Positions 17,567 to 26,663 of a stretch of 64,000 nucleotides of DNA are shown one piece after another. Made by a program: the position numbers and the translations under genes. Numbering within the stretch: position 1 is the stretch's first letter; every line of letters begins with the position of its first letter. The notes beneath the pieces were generated by a model. The model had not been told where the DNA came from. It did no database searches and was given only the letters and a program-made list of their open reading frames with translations. The stretch is from Arenibacter amylolyticus (GTDB lineage: Bacteria; Bacteroidota; Bacteroidia; Flavobacteriales; Flavobacteriaceae): assembly GCF_002150785.1 (NCBI RefSeq), contig NZ_MTAZ01000019.1, positions 156,584 to 220,583 on the forward strand, written 5' to 3'.

Positions 17567-18943
17567 ATGAAGAAGACGGTTGTAATAAATGTGGTTGGAT
17601 TGACCAGGGGGATTATTGGCGAGCACACTCCCTTTATAAAATCATTTTTGGAAAAAGGGAGCTGGGGAACCATTACTCCGCAGTTACCTGCAGTTACCTG
17701 TTCTGCACAGGCTACGTATTTAACGGGGAAAACACCAGCAGACCATGGAATCGTGGCCAATGGTTGGTATTTTAAGGAAGAGCACGAAATTAAGTTTTGG
17801 AGACAATCTAATACCTTAATCCAAGCAGATAAGATATGGGACAAGATGAAAAAGGAAGATCCCAATTTTACCTGTGCCAACCTTTTCTGGTGGTATAATA
17901 TGTATTCTAATGCCGATTTTAGTGCAACCCCAAGACCAAATTATTTGGCAGATGGGAGAAAAATTCCCGACTTTTACTCGCATCCAGCAGAACTGCGCGA
18001 CAAGCTCAGGGCAGAATTGGGAGATTTTCCGCTGTTCCATTACTGGGGCCCAAAAACCTCTATAAAATCCAGTCAATGGATAGCCGATGCTGCCATTAGA
18101 ACCGATGAGATGCATAACCCAACCCTTAGTTTGGTGTATTTGCCACATTTGGATTATAATATGCAGCGACATGGTATCGATTTTTCAAAAATAGGCAAGG
18201 ACCTTCGTGAAATAGACGCGGTTGTTCAACAATTGGTAACTTATTATGAGAGTAAATCTGCCCATGTTTTACTTCTTTCCGAATATGGGATTACCAATGT
18301 CAACAATCCCGTTCACTTGAATAGAATTTTGAGAAGAGAAGGCTATATAAATATCCGGGTAGAACGTGGCTTAGAATTGCTAGATGCAGGGGCAAGTGAT
18401 GCTTTTGCAGTGGCAGACCATCAACTGGCCCATATATATGTAAAGGATAAGAAGAATATCGAGAAGATCAAAACCCTGCTACAAAAAGTGAAGGGGGTAG
18501 AAAAAGTGTTATCCGGGGATCAATTAAAAGAGGCGCAATTAGATCACGAACGAAGCGGAGACTTGGTGGTTGTTGCCGATAAGGATTCTTGGTTCACCTA
18601 TTATTTTTGGTTAGATGATAAAAAAGCGCCAGATTATGCGAGAATGGTGGACATCCATAAAAAACCGGGTTATGATCCCGTGGAAATGTTGACCGATCCT
18701 AAGGATAAGCTGGTGATGCCTAAGGTGGCATGGAAATTACTGAAGAAGAAACTTGGATTTAGGACGGTATTAGATATTATTCCATTGGATGCTAGCCTGA
18801 TAAAGGGTTCCCATGGTAGAATACCAGAGGATAGTAAGGATCTTCCCATCCTAATAAGCAACCGAGGTGGGATTGATGTCCCAGATTCATTATTGGCAAC
18901 CGAGGTCTTTGGAATTATAGAAAATCATATCTTGGGGAACTAA
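17567..18943 (+). CDS. eboF: Alkaline-phosphatase-superfamily protein EboF
   Basis: A 458-residue nucleotide pyrophosphatase/phosphodiesterase-like protein. The nucleophile region SAQATYLTGKTPADHG lies near 44-59, LPHLDYNMQRHG near 190 and SEYGITNVN near 241, DHQLAHIYV near 285 and GSHGRIPED near 411 supply further metal ligands. The first aspartate of the usual (I/V)DGL strand is replaced by valine (NVVGLT at 8-13), which may be a family trait or reduce two-metal chemistry. No signal peptide, so it is predicted cytoplasmic. Last gene of eboBCDEF; no strong terminator follows. Confidence 0.86.
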   Translation: MKKTVVINVVGLTRGIIGEHTPFIKSFLEKGSWGTITPQLPAVTCSAQATYLTGKTPADHGIVANGWYFKEEHEIKFWRQSNTLIQADKIWDKMKKEDPNFTCANLFWWYNMYSNADFSATPRPNYLADGRKIPDFYSHPAELRDKLRAELGDFPLFHYWGPKTSIKSSQWIADAAIRTDEMHNPTLSLVYLPHLDYNMQRHGIDFSKIGKDLREIDAVVQQLVTYYESKSAHVLLLSEYGITNVNNPVHLNRILRREGYINIRVERGLELLDAGASDAFAVADHQLAHIYVKDKKNIEKIKTLLQKVKGVEKVLSGDQLKEAQLDHERSGDLVVVADKDSWFTYYFWLDDKKAPDYARMVDIHKKPGYDPVEMLTDPKDKLVMPKVAWKLLKKKLGFRTVLDIIPLDASLIKGSHGRIPEDSKDLPILISNRGGIDVPDSLLATEVFGIIENHILGN

Positions 18944-19079
18944 TATGAAATAAGCGCGACCGAAAACTAGTCGTAAGTGTGATTGTAGTTATGCGAACCC
19001 TTCTGCCGTTGGGCAAGTTAATATTCCTGTGCTTGGTGCAGCAATAGTTTGATTTATAAAAATCAATAAAAATCTACAT

Positions 19080-19427
19080 GTGAAAATTTTCGATAGGATA
19101 GTAGCTATAGTCTTAATTGTATTGTTTGTATGGGCAATGGCCTTGCAGTACAACGATCCGGATCCTTGGATGTGGTATGTTATCTATGGCAGTGCAACAC
19201 TGGCGTCGGTATTCTTTATTTTTAATAAGTTACGATTATCCGTGTCGGTGCTATTCAGTTTTCTTTATTTGATGGGAGCTAGTGTCTTTTGGCCCGATAC
19301 GTTTGAAGGAGTCGCTATTGGAGACGGTAATATAGATAATATAGAACGCGCTAGAGAGGGATTGGCTTTATTGATATTGGCATTGGTAATGCTATTTTAC
19401 GCATGGCGAATTAAAAAAATGCGATAG
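19080..19427 (+). CDS. TMEM220-like membrane protein
   Basis: A 115-residue integral membrane protein with about four spans (residues roughly 6-22, 31-47, 54-70, 92-110). The motif LQYNDPDPWMWYVIY after the first span is the hallmark of the transmembrane 220 family. Function unknown. The start is a GTG at 19080; the overlapping ATG at 19078 is followed at once by a stop. It converges with dnaX, leaving only 2 bases between stop codons, and no terminator was recognised there. Confidence 0.85.
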   Translation: MKIFDRIVAIVLIVLFVWAMALQYNDPDPWMWYVIYGSATLASVFFIFNKLRLSVSVLFSFLYLMGASVFWPDTFEGVAIGDGNIDNIERAREGLALLILALVMLFYAWRIKKMR

Positions 19428-19429
19428 CT

Positions 19430-21247
19430 TTAAAAATCTAGATCAAACTCCCTTCTTAGTAAGTCGATCGCAGGATTCTTTTCCCTTAATTTAAGGTACT
19501 TCTCCTCAGGAGTAAAGGCAAATTTTGTTTCGGTGGTTTCATTTACCGTAATCTCGAGGGTGATAAAATGGTTGTTAAGCTTTTCTTTTAAATACTCCAT
19601 TAAATCGTACTTCTCCCGCTCCACCTCTTTTTTCATGGTGTCATTGGGAAGTTCAATCCATATTACGACCCTATCCTTAAGCTTGGGAACATCTGCATGT
19701 AGGTTAGATGCCAGGATTTTTCGGCCAGATTTATCTAAAATATCTACAAAATCTGCCCAATGTTTTTGCATTTCCTTTTCGGAGAAATCTGCGTTGGGCA
19801 GGTTGCTTTCATCAACAACATGTTCTTTCTTATTGAGCTGATGTTCTTTTTTAGCCTTTAAACTAGAAAGGCTTAGTCCGGAAACTCTCTTTTTCTTGGA
19901 CTTTAGATCTATTTTGGTCCTTGGAGCAGCAGCTTGCCCAGTAGGAGTGGAGCTCACTGCATTGGTTGACGCTATGGATGCTGCGGTAGAACCGGCTTGG
20001 GGAGCAGTAGTGGTATTGCCAGTTTTTGGCAGATCTTGTGGCTGTGCTTGCTGTCCTTGGCCAGTAATTCCTTCAGCTTTGGGTTCGGTAGCTTCGGAGA
20101 CCGGTTTTTTAATCTTGTAGTAAGAGGCCGGAATGATAAAATCTGGCCGACTCCGACCAGTTCCTAATGGCTTAGGGTTTTTTTTTTCTCCATCAAAGTC
20201 GATGGAGGCTAATTTCATTAGGGTGAGTTCTACTAAGAGTCGCTGGTGTTTGCTGCTCTTGTATTTAATGTCGCAATCATTGGCAAGGTCTATCGCTTGA
20301 ACCAAAAAAGTCCCAGAGGCTTTTTGGGATTGCTCCATATATTGCTTTTTAGCTTCCTCACCAACCTCCAGAAGAGGGATAGTATTTTGGTGTTTGCAGA
20401 CCATGAGGTCTCTAAAATGCGAAGCTAATCCGATAATAAAATGATGGCCGTCAAAACCTTGTGCCAATGTTTCGTTGAATAATACCAATAAGGAGGGGAT
20501 ATCCCTGGTTAATATTAAATCGGTGGCCTTAAAGTAGGTGTCGTAATCCAAGACATTTAAATTCTCGGTTACGGCCTTACGGGTTAGGTTTTTACCAGAA
20601 AAACTGACTACTCTATCAAAAATGGAAAGTGCATCACGCATGGCACCGTCTGCCTTTTGAGCAATGATGTGCAGGGCGTCGTCTTCTGCTTCCACCTGTT
20701 GGTTCTCGGCTATGTATTTTAAATATTCCGCGGTATCCTTTACCGTAATTCGCTTAAAATCAAAAATTTGGCAGCGCGATAGAATAGTGGGAATAATTTT
20801 GTGCTTTTCGGTGGTGGCCAAAATAAAAATGGCATGTGCCGGTGGCTCTTCCAAGGTCTTTAAAAAGGCGTTGAAAGCCGCTTGAGACAACATGTGCACC
20901 TCATCAATAATATATACTTTATACTTCCCTACCTGTGGAGGAATCCTAACTTGACTGGTAAGTTCTCGTATATCGTCTACCGAGTTGTTGGAGGCGGCAT
21001 CGAGCTCAAAAATATTAAAGGCGAAATCCTCATCTTCGGGTGCTTCCCCCTGTTGGTTAATCTGTTTTGCGAGAATACGAGCGCAGGTGGTTTTCCCTAC
21101 TCCCCTTGGACCTGTAAACAACAATGCCTGTGCTAAATGATTGTTTTCAATAGCATTGGTCAAGGTATTGGTAATAGCTTGCTGCCCCACCACATCCTTA
21201 AATGTTTTGGGTCTATATTTTCGAGCAGATACTATAAAAGGTTCCAA
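19430..21247 (-). CDS. dnaX: DNA polymerase III subunit gamma/tau
   Basis: ATPase of the clamp loader and scaffold of the replisome. Walker A GPRGVGKT at 46-53, DEVHMLSQAAFNAFLKTLEE near 115 (Walker B and following helix) and the arginine-finger motif LSRCQIFDFKRI near 155 are present. The zinc module of four cysteines found in E. coli DnaX just after Walker A is absent; that stretch is QINQQGEAPEDEDFAFNIFE. Residues about 370-470 are a low-complexity Gln/Thr/Ala linker, followed by the tau-like C-terminal domain. 605 residues. No frameshift site giving a short gamma form was seen. Confidence 0.95.
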   Translation of the reverse strand: MEPFIVSARKYRPKTFKDVVGQQAITNTLTNAIENNHLAQALLFTGPRGVGKTTCARILAKQINQQGEAPEDEDFAFNIFELDAASNNSVDDIRELTSQVRIPPQVGKYKVYIIDEVHMLSQAAFNAFLKTLEEPPAHAIFILATTEKHKIIPTILSRCQIFDFKRITVKDTAEYLKYIAENQQVEAEDDALHIIAQKADGAMRDALSIFDRVVSFSGKNLTRKAVTENLNVLDYDTYFKATDLILTRDIPSLLVLFNETLAQGFDGHHFIIGLASHFRDLMVCKHQNTIPLLEVGEEAKKQYMEQSQKASGTFLVQAIDLANDCDIKYKSSKHQRLLVELTLMKLASIDFDGEKKNPKPLGTGRSRPDFIIPASYYKIKKPVSEATEPKAEGITGQGQQAQPQDLPKTGNTTTAPQAGSTAASIASTNAVSSTPTGQAAAPRTKIDLKSKKKRVSGLSLSSLKAKKEHQLNKKEHVVDESNLPNADFSEKEMQKHWADFVDILDKSGRKILASNLHADVPKLKDRVVIWIELPNDTMKKEVEREKYDLMEYLKEKLNNHFITLEITVNETTETKFAFTPEEKYLKLREKNPAIDLLRREFDLDF

Positions 21248-21342
21248 CAGTTTACACTTATAAGGGACCCAATTTTCGGGGGTCGGTATATATACTGCAA
21301 ATATAGAAATAGCATTGTATTAAAGTCCCTATTTAGGCGGGA

Positions 21343-21378
21343 TTTGCACAATATTTATCAACAATTGAACTATCTTTG
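21343..21378 (+). promoter_or_regulatory. rnpB promoter
   Basis: TTTG at 21343-21346 and TATCTTTG at 21371-21378; the -7 element matches the consensus exactly and ends five bases before the first paired base of the RNA. The spacer (24) is one base over the usual range. Confidence 0.65.
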
Positions 21379-21382
21379 CCAA

Positions 21383-21697
21383 AAGCAGGTCACCTTATCG
21401 CTGGTACCAATACTAATTGGAATCAGAGGAAAGTCTGGACACCATAGTGCAGTATAGCGGGTAACGCCCGTCCGTCGTGAGGCGAGGACAAGTGCAACAG
21501 AGAGAAGGTACAGGTAATGCTGTAGTGAAAGCAGGTAAACTCTATACGGTGCAACGCCATGTAAATCAGTGTTCGAGGGCTGCACGCTCAAGCTGAAGGG
21601 TAGGCGGTTAGAGTAATTGAGCAATCAATTGCCTAGATAAATGATAAGGGAGTCCGCAATTGCTTGTGGATTACAGAATCCGGCTTATGACCTGCTT
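21383..21697 (+). ncRNA. rnpB: RNase P RNA, class A
   Basis: Catalytic RNA that removes 5' leaders from tRNA precursors. The 5' end AAGCAGGTCA pairs perfectly with the 3' end TGACCTGCTT to form helix P1. Conserved core blocks are GAGGAAAGTCTGGAC at 21426, ACAGAGAG at 21497 and ACAGAATCCGGCTTA at 21673, the last being the near-universal 3' signature. A run of seven T follows at 21699. The 315-base length is normal for Bacteroidota. Open reading frames across it on either strand are artefacts. Confidence 0.95.
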
Positions 21698-21763
21698 ATT
21701 TTTTTGTACTACCTATATTTTTAGTGGTATCCTTCGTATAGGTGTCGCACCCATCACCTTAGA

Positions 21764-22315
21764 TTATTCTTGGTCTCCTACCCATTCAAAAAAGCTGAAA
21801 ATACTACTTCCATATCTTCTTTGGTTGGTAAAGTTGGGAGTTTGGGATAGATCCGTGTGTTTTGGATGTTCCAAAATCAATACGCCATTCTCTAAAAGCA
21901 ATTCTTTTTCGAATACTAAATGGGCAATTTGGGCGAAATCCTCCACGGGTAAATCGTACGGAGGGTCAGCAAAGATTAAATGCGCTTTCTCTGCCTGGTT
22001 CTCCAAATAATCATACACATCCCTTTTTATGGCCTGAATAGGGAAATCGTATTTTTCGGAAGTTTCGGCAATGTATTGTACACATCCCTGATGGGCATCT
22101 ACAGCAATAATATTAGTGGTCCCTCTGGAGGCAAATTCATAACTTATGTTGCCAGTACCAGAAAACAGGTCCAACACCTTTAAGTCTTCAAAATAGTATT
22201 GGTTGTTAAGAATATTGAACAGCGCTTCCTTGGCCATATCCGTCGTTGGGCGAACAGGAAGCTTTTTGGGTGCCATTAGGCGTTGTCCCTTATTTTTACC
22301 AGATATGATACGCAT
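21764..22315 (-). CDS. rsmD: 16S rRNA (guanine(966)-N2)-methyltransferase
   Basis: SAM-dependent methyltransferase modifying G966 of 16S rRNA. The SAM-binding motif VLDLFSGTGNISYEFASRG is near residues 45-63 and the catalytic DPPYDLP near 116. N-terminal RIISGKNKGQRL is the family signature. 183 residues. It starts 3 bases after the stop of the DUF3822 gene, so the two are co-transcribed with the membrane protein gene before them. Confidence 0.94.
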   Translation of the reverse strand: MRIISGKNKGQRLMAPKKLPVRPTTDMAKEALFNILNNQYYFEDLKVLDLFSGTGNISYEFASRGTTNIIAVDAHQGCVQYIAETSEKYDFPIQAIKRDVYDYLENQAEKAHLIFADPPYDLPVEDFAQIAHLVFEKELLLENGVLILEHPKHTDLSQTPNFTNQRRYGSSIFSFFEWVGDQE

Positions 22316-22318
22316 TGA

Positions 22319-23155
22319 TTAATGGGAATTTAATAGTGTAAAATCTATAGACTGTTCTTCCACATCCCCATAATGATAAAGGGTGTGGTGAGCGGGAATA
22401 AAAATGGATATATGGTTTATATAGGTGTGGCATAATTCGTAGAGGGGGTCCCCTTCCTCTATCGCTCCGAACAATTTAAGCATTGTAGTTTCTGTATCTA
22501 ACTGCAATTGCTCTAGGGTAAATAGAAGGTAATAAATAAAATCCTCCTTAGACGTAAAACTGAAGTTGTTGTAAAGTAATAGCTTTTTGTTTTGAATAAC
22601 GGCAATATCCATATGGCCATCCATTATATGTGCATAGCATATGGGCTCCTTGTTATTGCCATGGCTGTTTATTAAATACTTTATTAAAACGGTCCCATGA
22701 TGCATAAACTCAAAATCGCCGAAAAGATCGTAGATGTAGTTATTAATGTTTACATAGGGAACATAGACATTTGCCATCTCCATATTTTCAATCTCGTCGT
22801 ATACCAAATGGTCGTTGGCCAATATTTTGGCATTGAACTTTAGGTAATTGGCTAGATCATCCTTATTGAAAAGGGCTTTGGGGACCAAACAGAATAGGTT
22901 GTTCCTATGAATGACTACAACCTCGGAAAATTGATTTTTACGAATCTTATGCGTCTCAAAGAGCTCTTTTATTTCCTTTTGTAAGGCATAGGGGGTCAGT
23001 TCGTTTTGGAAACTGATTCTTTCCGAAGCGAGAATGGTATTGGTAAGTGTGTCCAATACACAAAAAGAAAGTCCATTCAAGCTAACTTGAATGGACAATT
23101 TATGATATTCTGATTTGAAATCTTCTAAAATGCTATTGGTTGTTTCGTTTGTCAT
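22319..23155 (-). CDS. DUF3822 family protein
   Basis: A Bacteroidota-specific protein with a ribonuclease-H/actin-like look: YHKLSIQVSLNGLSFCVLDT near the start, a middle segment VYVPYVNINNYIYDLFGDFE, and alternating strands and helices. Function unknown; it is habitually encoded next to rsmD. The ATG at 23155 is chosen because it starts MTNETTNS directly before the conserved domain; an alternative ATG 21 bases upstream lies deeper inside the preceding gene. With the chosen start the overlap with the preceding gene is 23 bases. Confidence 0.85.
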   Translation of the reverse strand: MTNETTNSILEDFKSEYHKLSIQVSLNGLSFCVLDTLTNTILASERISFQNELTPYALQKEIKELFETHKIRKNQFSEVVVIHRNNLFCLVPKALFNKDDLANYLKFNAKILANDHLVYDEIENMEMANVYVPYVNINNYIYDLFGDFEFMHHGTVLIKYLINSHGNNKEPICYAHIMDGHMDIAVIQNKKLLLYNNFSFTSKEDFIYYLLFTLEQLQLDTETTMLKLFGAIEEGDPLYELCHTYINHISIFIPAHHTLYHYGDVEEQSIDFTLLNSH

Positions 23156-23783
23156 AGATAGATGGCCAATTTCCACTGGTGCTTACCTCAGTCATGGAAC
23201 CAACTTTGATCACGTTACCATTAACTTCATCAACGTTTACTTGAGTGTTCTCCTTCGCTAATAAATCCTTGGGTTGGTCATGAAGCACAACATCTTTACT
23301 TACCTTAACTTCAAAAACGGGAGCTTTGTAATTCCCTTTTTCTATAATGCCAGCGCTCATTTCAAACTGTTCGTTATTTTTTGCATACGGAACATTCATC
23401 ATAGTCTTGTAGCGCGTGTCATTTTTAAACAAAGAATCCTTTACAGATACGAAACCAAGGGTGTCTATAATTTTAACCTCCTTTAGCATATCGATACCAA
23501 AATTCCTGTCGTACTCCATATACGAGGAGTCTCTTTGCTGTGTAATGATGTATTTGCCAGTATCTACAAAGCTGACCAAGGCTTTAAAATCTTTGGCATA
23601 CCTCCCATTTACGGTCTTATAAGCCTCTTGGGAATTTCTAATGTCCTTTAGGTTAGCTATCACCTGGGCAAAACGCTCTTGTTTAACCTTCTTAAACTCA
23701 ATAGGCCCATTGACAGATTTATAGATCATAAATGCTAATCCAATACTTACCAGCCAAAGAAAAATTTGTAAAATGGTCTTCAT
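23133..23783 (-). CDS. Membrane-anchored protein of unknown function
   Basis: A 216-residue protein with one N-terminal membrane anchor (residues about 5-22) followed by a helix and a soluble domain predicted to face the periplasm. The stretch RNSQEAYKTVNGRYAKDFKAL (21 residues in the protein, cited here only by its position near 48-68) resembles the type II pilin-like pattern of a helix followed by a short tyrosine-containing loop. I do not recognise a named family. First gene of a three-gene unit with DUF3822 and rsmD, with its own promoter. Confidence 0.75.
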   Translation of the reverse strand: MKTILQIFLWLVSIGLAFMIYKSVNGPIEFKKVKQERFAQVIANLKDIRNSQEAYKTVNGRYAKDFKALVSFVDTGKYIITQQRDSSYMEYDRNFGIDMLKEVKIIDTLGFVSVKDSLFKNDTRYKTMMNVPYAKNNEQFEMSAGIIEKGNYKAPVFEVKVSKDVVLHDQPKDLLAKENTQVNVDEVNGNVIKVGSMTEVSTSGNWPSIYDKRNNQ

Positions 23784-23815
23784 TTCTTATGTGTTATTAT
23801 ATTTAGTGGTTATCA

Positions 23816-23843
23816 CAAATCTACAATTTTTTTTTAATGCCAA
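23816..23843 (-). promoter_or_regulatory. Promoter of the membrane protein-DUF3822-rsmD operon
   Basis: Read on the minus strand: TTG at 23843-23841, a 17-base spacer and TAGATTTG at 23823-23816, an exact consensus match 33 bases before the start codon. It is back to back with the RecD-like gene promoter. Confidence 0.75.
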
Positions 23844-23848
23844 AAGTA

Positions 23849-23877
23849 TTTGACCTTAAAAATACTGATTATCTTTG
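23849..23877 (+). promoter_or_regulatory. RecD-like helicase promoter
   Basis: TTTG at 23849-23852, 17-base spacer, TATCTTTG at 23870-23877; exact consensus. The ATG follows only seven bases after the -7 element, so the transcript must be leaderless or nearly so. Confidence 0.75.
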
Positions 23878-23884
23878 AAGACCT

Positions 23885-25321
23885 ATGAATTCTATAACTG
23901 ACACTAATTTTTACAATCTTCTAATTGATAAATTTCCGCATGACGTAACCCCCAAGCAGTCAGTTGCATTACAGCAACTTTCTAGCTTTATTTTATCCAA
24001 GGAAAAAAATAAGGTATTTTTATTGAAGGGATTTGCAGGTACTGGAAAAACTACCATTATTGGTACCATGGTGACCAATTTGTGGAAAACTACCATGAAG
24101 GCGGTTTTAATGGCCCCTACCGGGAGAGCGGCGAAAGTGATGTCTAACTATTCCGGAACCCAAGCATTTACTATTCACAGAAAAATATACTTCCCTAAAA
24201 AACAAAGGGGAGGAGGGGTGCAATTTGTGTTATCGCCCAATAAACATACAAACACGCTGTTTATTGTAGATGAAGCTTCCATGATTTCGGATACGCCCAC
24301 AGATTCCAAATTGTTGGAAAATGGCTCCTTATTAAACGATCTAATGACCTATGTATACGGAGGTCATAATTGTAAGTTGATACTTATTGGGGATACTGCC
24401 CAGTTGCCACCAGTGCATTTAAATCTTAGCCCTGCATTGGATGAAAGGCAATTATCCTTGAACTACGATAAGGAAGTGATAAAGTTAGAGTTAGACGAGG
24501 TGGTGCGCCAGGCGGTGGATTCTGGCATACTTGCCAATGCTACCAATTTAAGGGAGCAATTACAGAGCGAGTTTTATGACGACTTTAAATTCTCTGTTTC
24601 CCCATATGCGGATATTGTTAGATTGATTGATGGGCACGACATCCAGGAGGCGATAGATGAGTCCTATTCCCAAAATGGGAAAGAGGAAACTGCCATAATT
24701 GTACGATCTAACAAACGCGCCAACCTGTACAATGAAAATATAAGGAATAGGATTTTATATCTAGAAAATGAATTGGCCGTTGGGGATTATATGATGGTGG
24801 TTAAAAATAACTACTTTTGGTTGAAGCCAACCTCCGAGGCCGGATTTATTGCTAATGGTGACATTATTGAAGTGCTGGAGATTTTCTCTATAAAAGAATT
24901 ATACGGATTTAAATTCGCAGAAGTAAAGGTTAAAATGGTAGATTACCCCAATCAGAAACCTTTCGAAACAGTTCTCTTATTGGACACCATAATGGCAGAG
25001 ACCCCCTCCTTGTCCTATGAGGATGGCAACCGACTTTACCAGGAGGTAATGAAAGACTATGCAGAGGAAAGGTCCAAGTACAAAAAGTTTTTGGCCGTAA
25101 AGAACAATACTTTTTTTAATGCCCTTCAAGTGAAGTTTTCATATGCCATCACCTGTCATAAATCCCAGGGAGGGCAGTGGAACACCGTTTTTGTAGAACA
25201 GCCTTACCTGCCTAATGGAATGGATAAGGAATACCTAAGATGGTTGTATACTGCTATCACTAGGGCTAAGGATAAGTTATATCTGATTGGATTTAAGGAC
25301 GATTTTTTTGTTGATCCTTAA
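23885..25321 (+). CDS. RecD2-like SF1B DNA helicase
   Basis: ATP-dependent 5'-3' helicase of the RecD/Dda type. Walker A GFAGTGKTT near residue 49, motif Ia MAPTGRAAKVM near 76, Walker B VDEASMIS near 128, motif III GDTAQLPPV near 162, motif IV-like VRSNKRANLYN near 271 and the C-terminal YAITCHKSQGGQWNTVFV (UvrD C2 type) near 422. At 478 residues it lacks the N-terminal extension of full RecD2 and is nearer to Dda-sized helicases. No RecBC partners are adjacent, so it acts alone. First gene of a run to the acyltransferase. Confidence 0.88.
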   Translation: MNSITDTNFYNLLIDKFPHDVTPKQSVALQQLSSFILSKEKNKVFLLKGFAGTGKTTIIGTMVTNLWKTTMKAVLMAPTGRAAKVMSNYSGTQAFTIHRKIYFPKKQRGGGVQFVLSPNKHTNTLFIVDEASMISDTPTDSKLLENGSLLNDLMTYVYGGHNCKLILIGDTAQLPPVHLNLSPALDERQLSLNYDKEVIKLELDEVVRQAVDSGILANATNLREQLQSEFYDDFKFSVSPYADIVRLIDGHDIQEAIDESYSQNGKEETAIIVRSNKRANLYNENIRNRILYLENELAVGDYMMVVKNNYFWLKPTSEAGFIANGDIIEVLEIFSIKELYGFKFAEVKVKMVDYPNQKPFETVLLLDTIMAETPSLSYEDGNRLYQEVMKDYAEERSKYKKFLAVKNNTFFNALQVKFSYAITCHKSQGGQWNTVFVEQPYLPNGMDKEYLRWLYTAITRAKDKLYLIGFKDDFFVDP

Positions 25322-25350
25322 TAAGTTAAATTCGCATTAAATAATGGCAG

Positions 25351-25917
25351 ATGGCTTTTGAAACTGTTTTAAGCATATTTTTAGGGATTGGGCTTGCCGC
25401 ATCGGTGGGTTTTAGAATTTTTATGCCCTTGTTTGCTTTAAGTTTGGCTGCCTATTTTAATGTCTGGGAATTAAATGATCACTGGGAATGGATAGGGAGC
25501 ATCCCGGCTTTGGTTACCTTAGGGGTAGCCACTGTAGTTGAAATTTTCGCTTATTTAATTCCATGGGTAGATAATTTGCTAGACGGTTTTGCAGTGCCTT
25601 TGGCCGCTATTGCCGGCACGGCAGTGATGGTATCTACTATGGCAGATCTAGATCCTGTTTTTACATGGAGCCTGGCCATTATTGCTGGAGGTGGTACCGC
25701 AACGGCCATTAAAAGTACTTCCGCTACCGGAAGGGTAGCCTCATCGGCTACAACAGGCGGATTAGCAAATCCTATCATCGGGTTGGTAGAAACGGTGGCT
25801 GCAGGAATAATGACTATTTTGGCCATTTTTGTACCCATACTAGCCGTGGGCCTTACGGTACTAATATTGTTTTTCCTTTTAAAAATATATAAAAGGCTAA
25901 AACCGAAATCTAATTAA
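25351..25917 (+). CDS. DUF4126 membrane protein
   Basis: A 188-residue integral membrane protein with about five spans; [20 protein letters not shown] at the start and the Gly/Ala/Thr-rich [17 protein letters not shown] segment near 112 are characteristic of DUF4126. Function unknown. It starts 29 bases after the helicase gene and ends 17 bases before kdsB, in the same orientation. Confidence 0.87.
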   Translation: MAFETVLSIFLGIGLAASVGFRIFMPLFALSLAAYFNVWELNDHWEWIGSIPALVTLGVATVVEIFAYLIPWVDNLLDGFAVPLAAIAGTAVMVSTMADLDPVFTWSLAIIAGGGTATAIKSTSATGRVASSATTGGLANPIIGLVETVAAGIMTILAIFVPILAVGLTVLILFFLLKIYKRLKPKSN

Positions 25918-25934
25918 TATTTAAAATTTTTTTA

Positions 25935-26663
25935 GTGAAAATAATTGCAATGATACCCGCCCGTTATGCTGCTTCCAGATTCCCTGGGAAATTAATGCAG
26001 GACTTACAGGGAAAACCAGTTATCCAGAGAACTTATGAGGCAGCGGTTAATACTGGCTTGTTCGAGGAAGTGTACGTAGTAACGGATAGCCCCGTAATTT
26101 ATGAATGTATTAGCAATATTGGTGGAAAGGCCATTATGAGCAAAAAGGAACACGAATGCGGGAGTGATCGTATCGCCGAGGCTGTAGAAGCCATGGATGT
26201 AGATATTATTGTGAACGTACAAGGGGATGAGCCTTTTACAGAACGCAAAAGCTTGGCCGATGTTATTGAAGTCTTTAAGGACGATCATGATAAGGAGATA
26301 GACCTAGCTTCCCTGATGACACGGATCACGGATTGGGTAGAGATCAACGATCCCAACACTGTAAAGGTTATAGTGGATAAGCAGCATTTTGCCCTATATT
26401 TTTCAAGAGCCCCTATTCCGTACCCTAGAGCTAGGGAGTTAGATATACCTTACTTTAAGCACAAAGGTATTTATGCCTTTAGAAAGCGTGCTTTAATGGA
26501 TTTCCAGCGATTGCCCATGCAAATACTGGAAGCAACCGAAAAAATTGAGGCGATCCGATATTTGGAATATGGTAAAAAAATAAAAATGGTGGAAACCAAT
26601 GTCTCGGGAATTGAAATAGATACTCCAGAAGACCTGGAAAAGGCTAAAAGTGTATGGAAGTAG
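25935..26663 (+). CDS. kdsB: 3-deoxy-manno-octulosonate cytidylyltransferase
   Basis: Activates Kdo (or 8-amino-Kdo) with CTP to the CMP sugar for lipid A core assembly. The nucleotide-binding signature [15 protein letters not shown] is at residues 6-20, [10 protein letters not shown] near 76 and VQGDEPF near 96. 242 residues, GTG start at 25935 fitted by the N-terminal strand [10 protein letters not shown]. It overlaps the HAD gene by 10 bases. Close linkage to a KdnB-like oxidase suggests the activated sugar may be the 8-amino form. Confidence 0.95.
   Translation: MKIIAMIPARYAASRFPGKLMQDLQGKPVIQRTYEAAVNTGLFEEVYVVTDSPVIYECISNIGGKAIMSKKEHECGSDRIAEAVEAMDVDIIVNVQGDEPFTERKSLADVIEVFKDDHDKEIDLASLMTRITDWVEINDPNTVKVIVDKQHFALYFSRAPIPYPRARELDIPYFKHKGIYAFRKRALMDFQRLPMQILEATEKIEAIRYLEYGKKIKMVETNVSGIEIDTPEDLEKAKSVWK

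Noticed and set aside
21137..21624. Reading frames over the RNase P RNA on both strands
   Set aside because: They overlap the conserved RNA core and the dnaX start and have no protein-like conservation.
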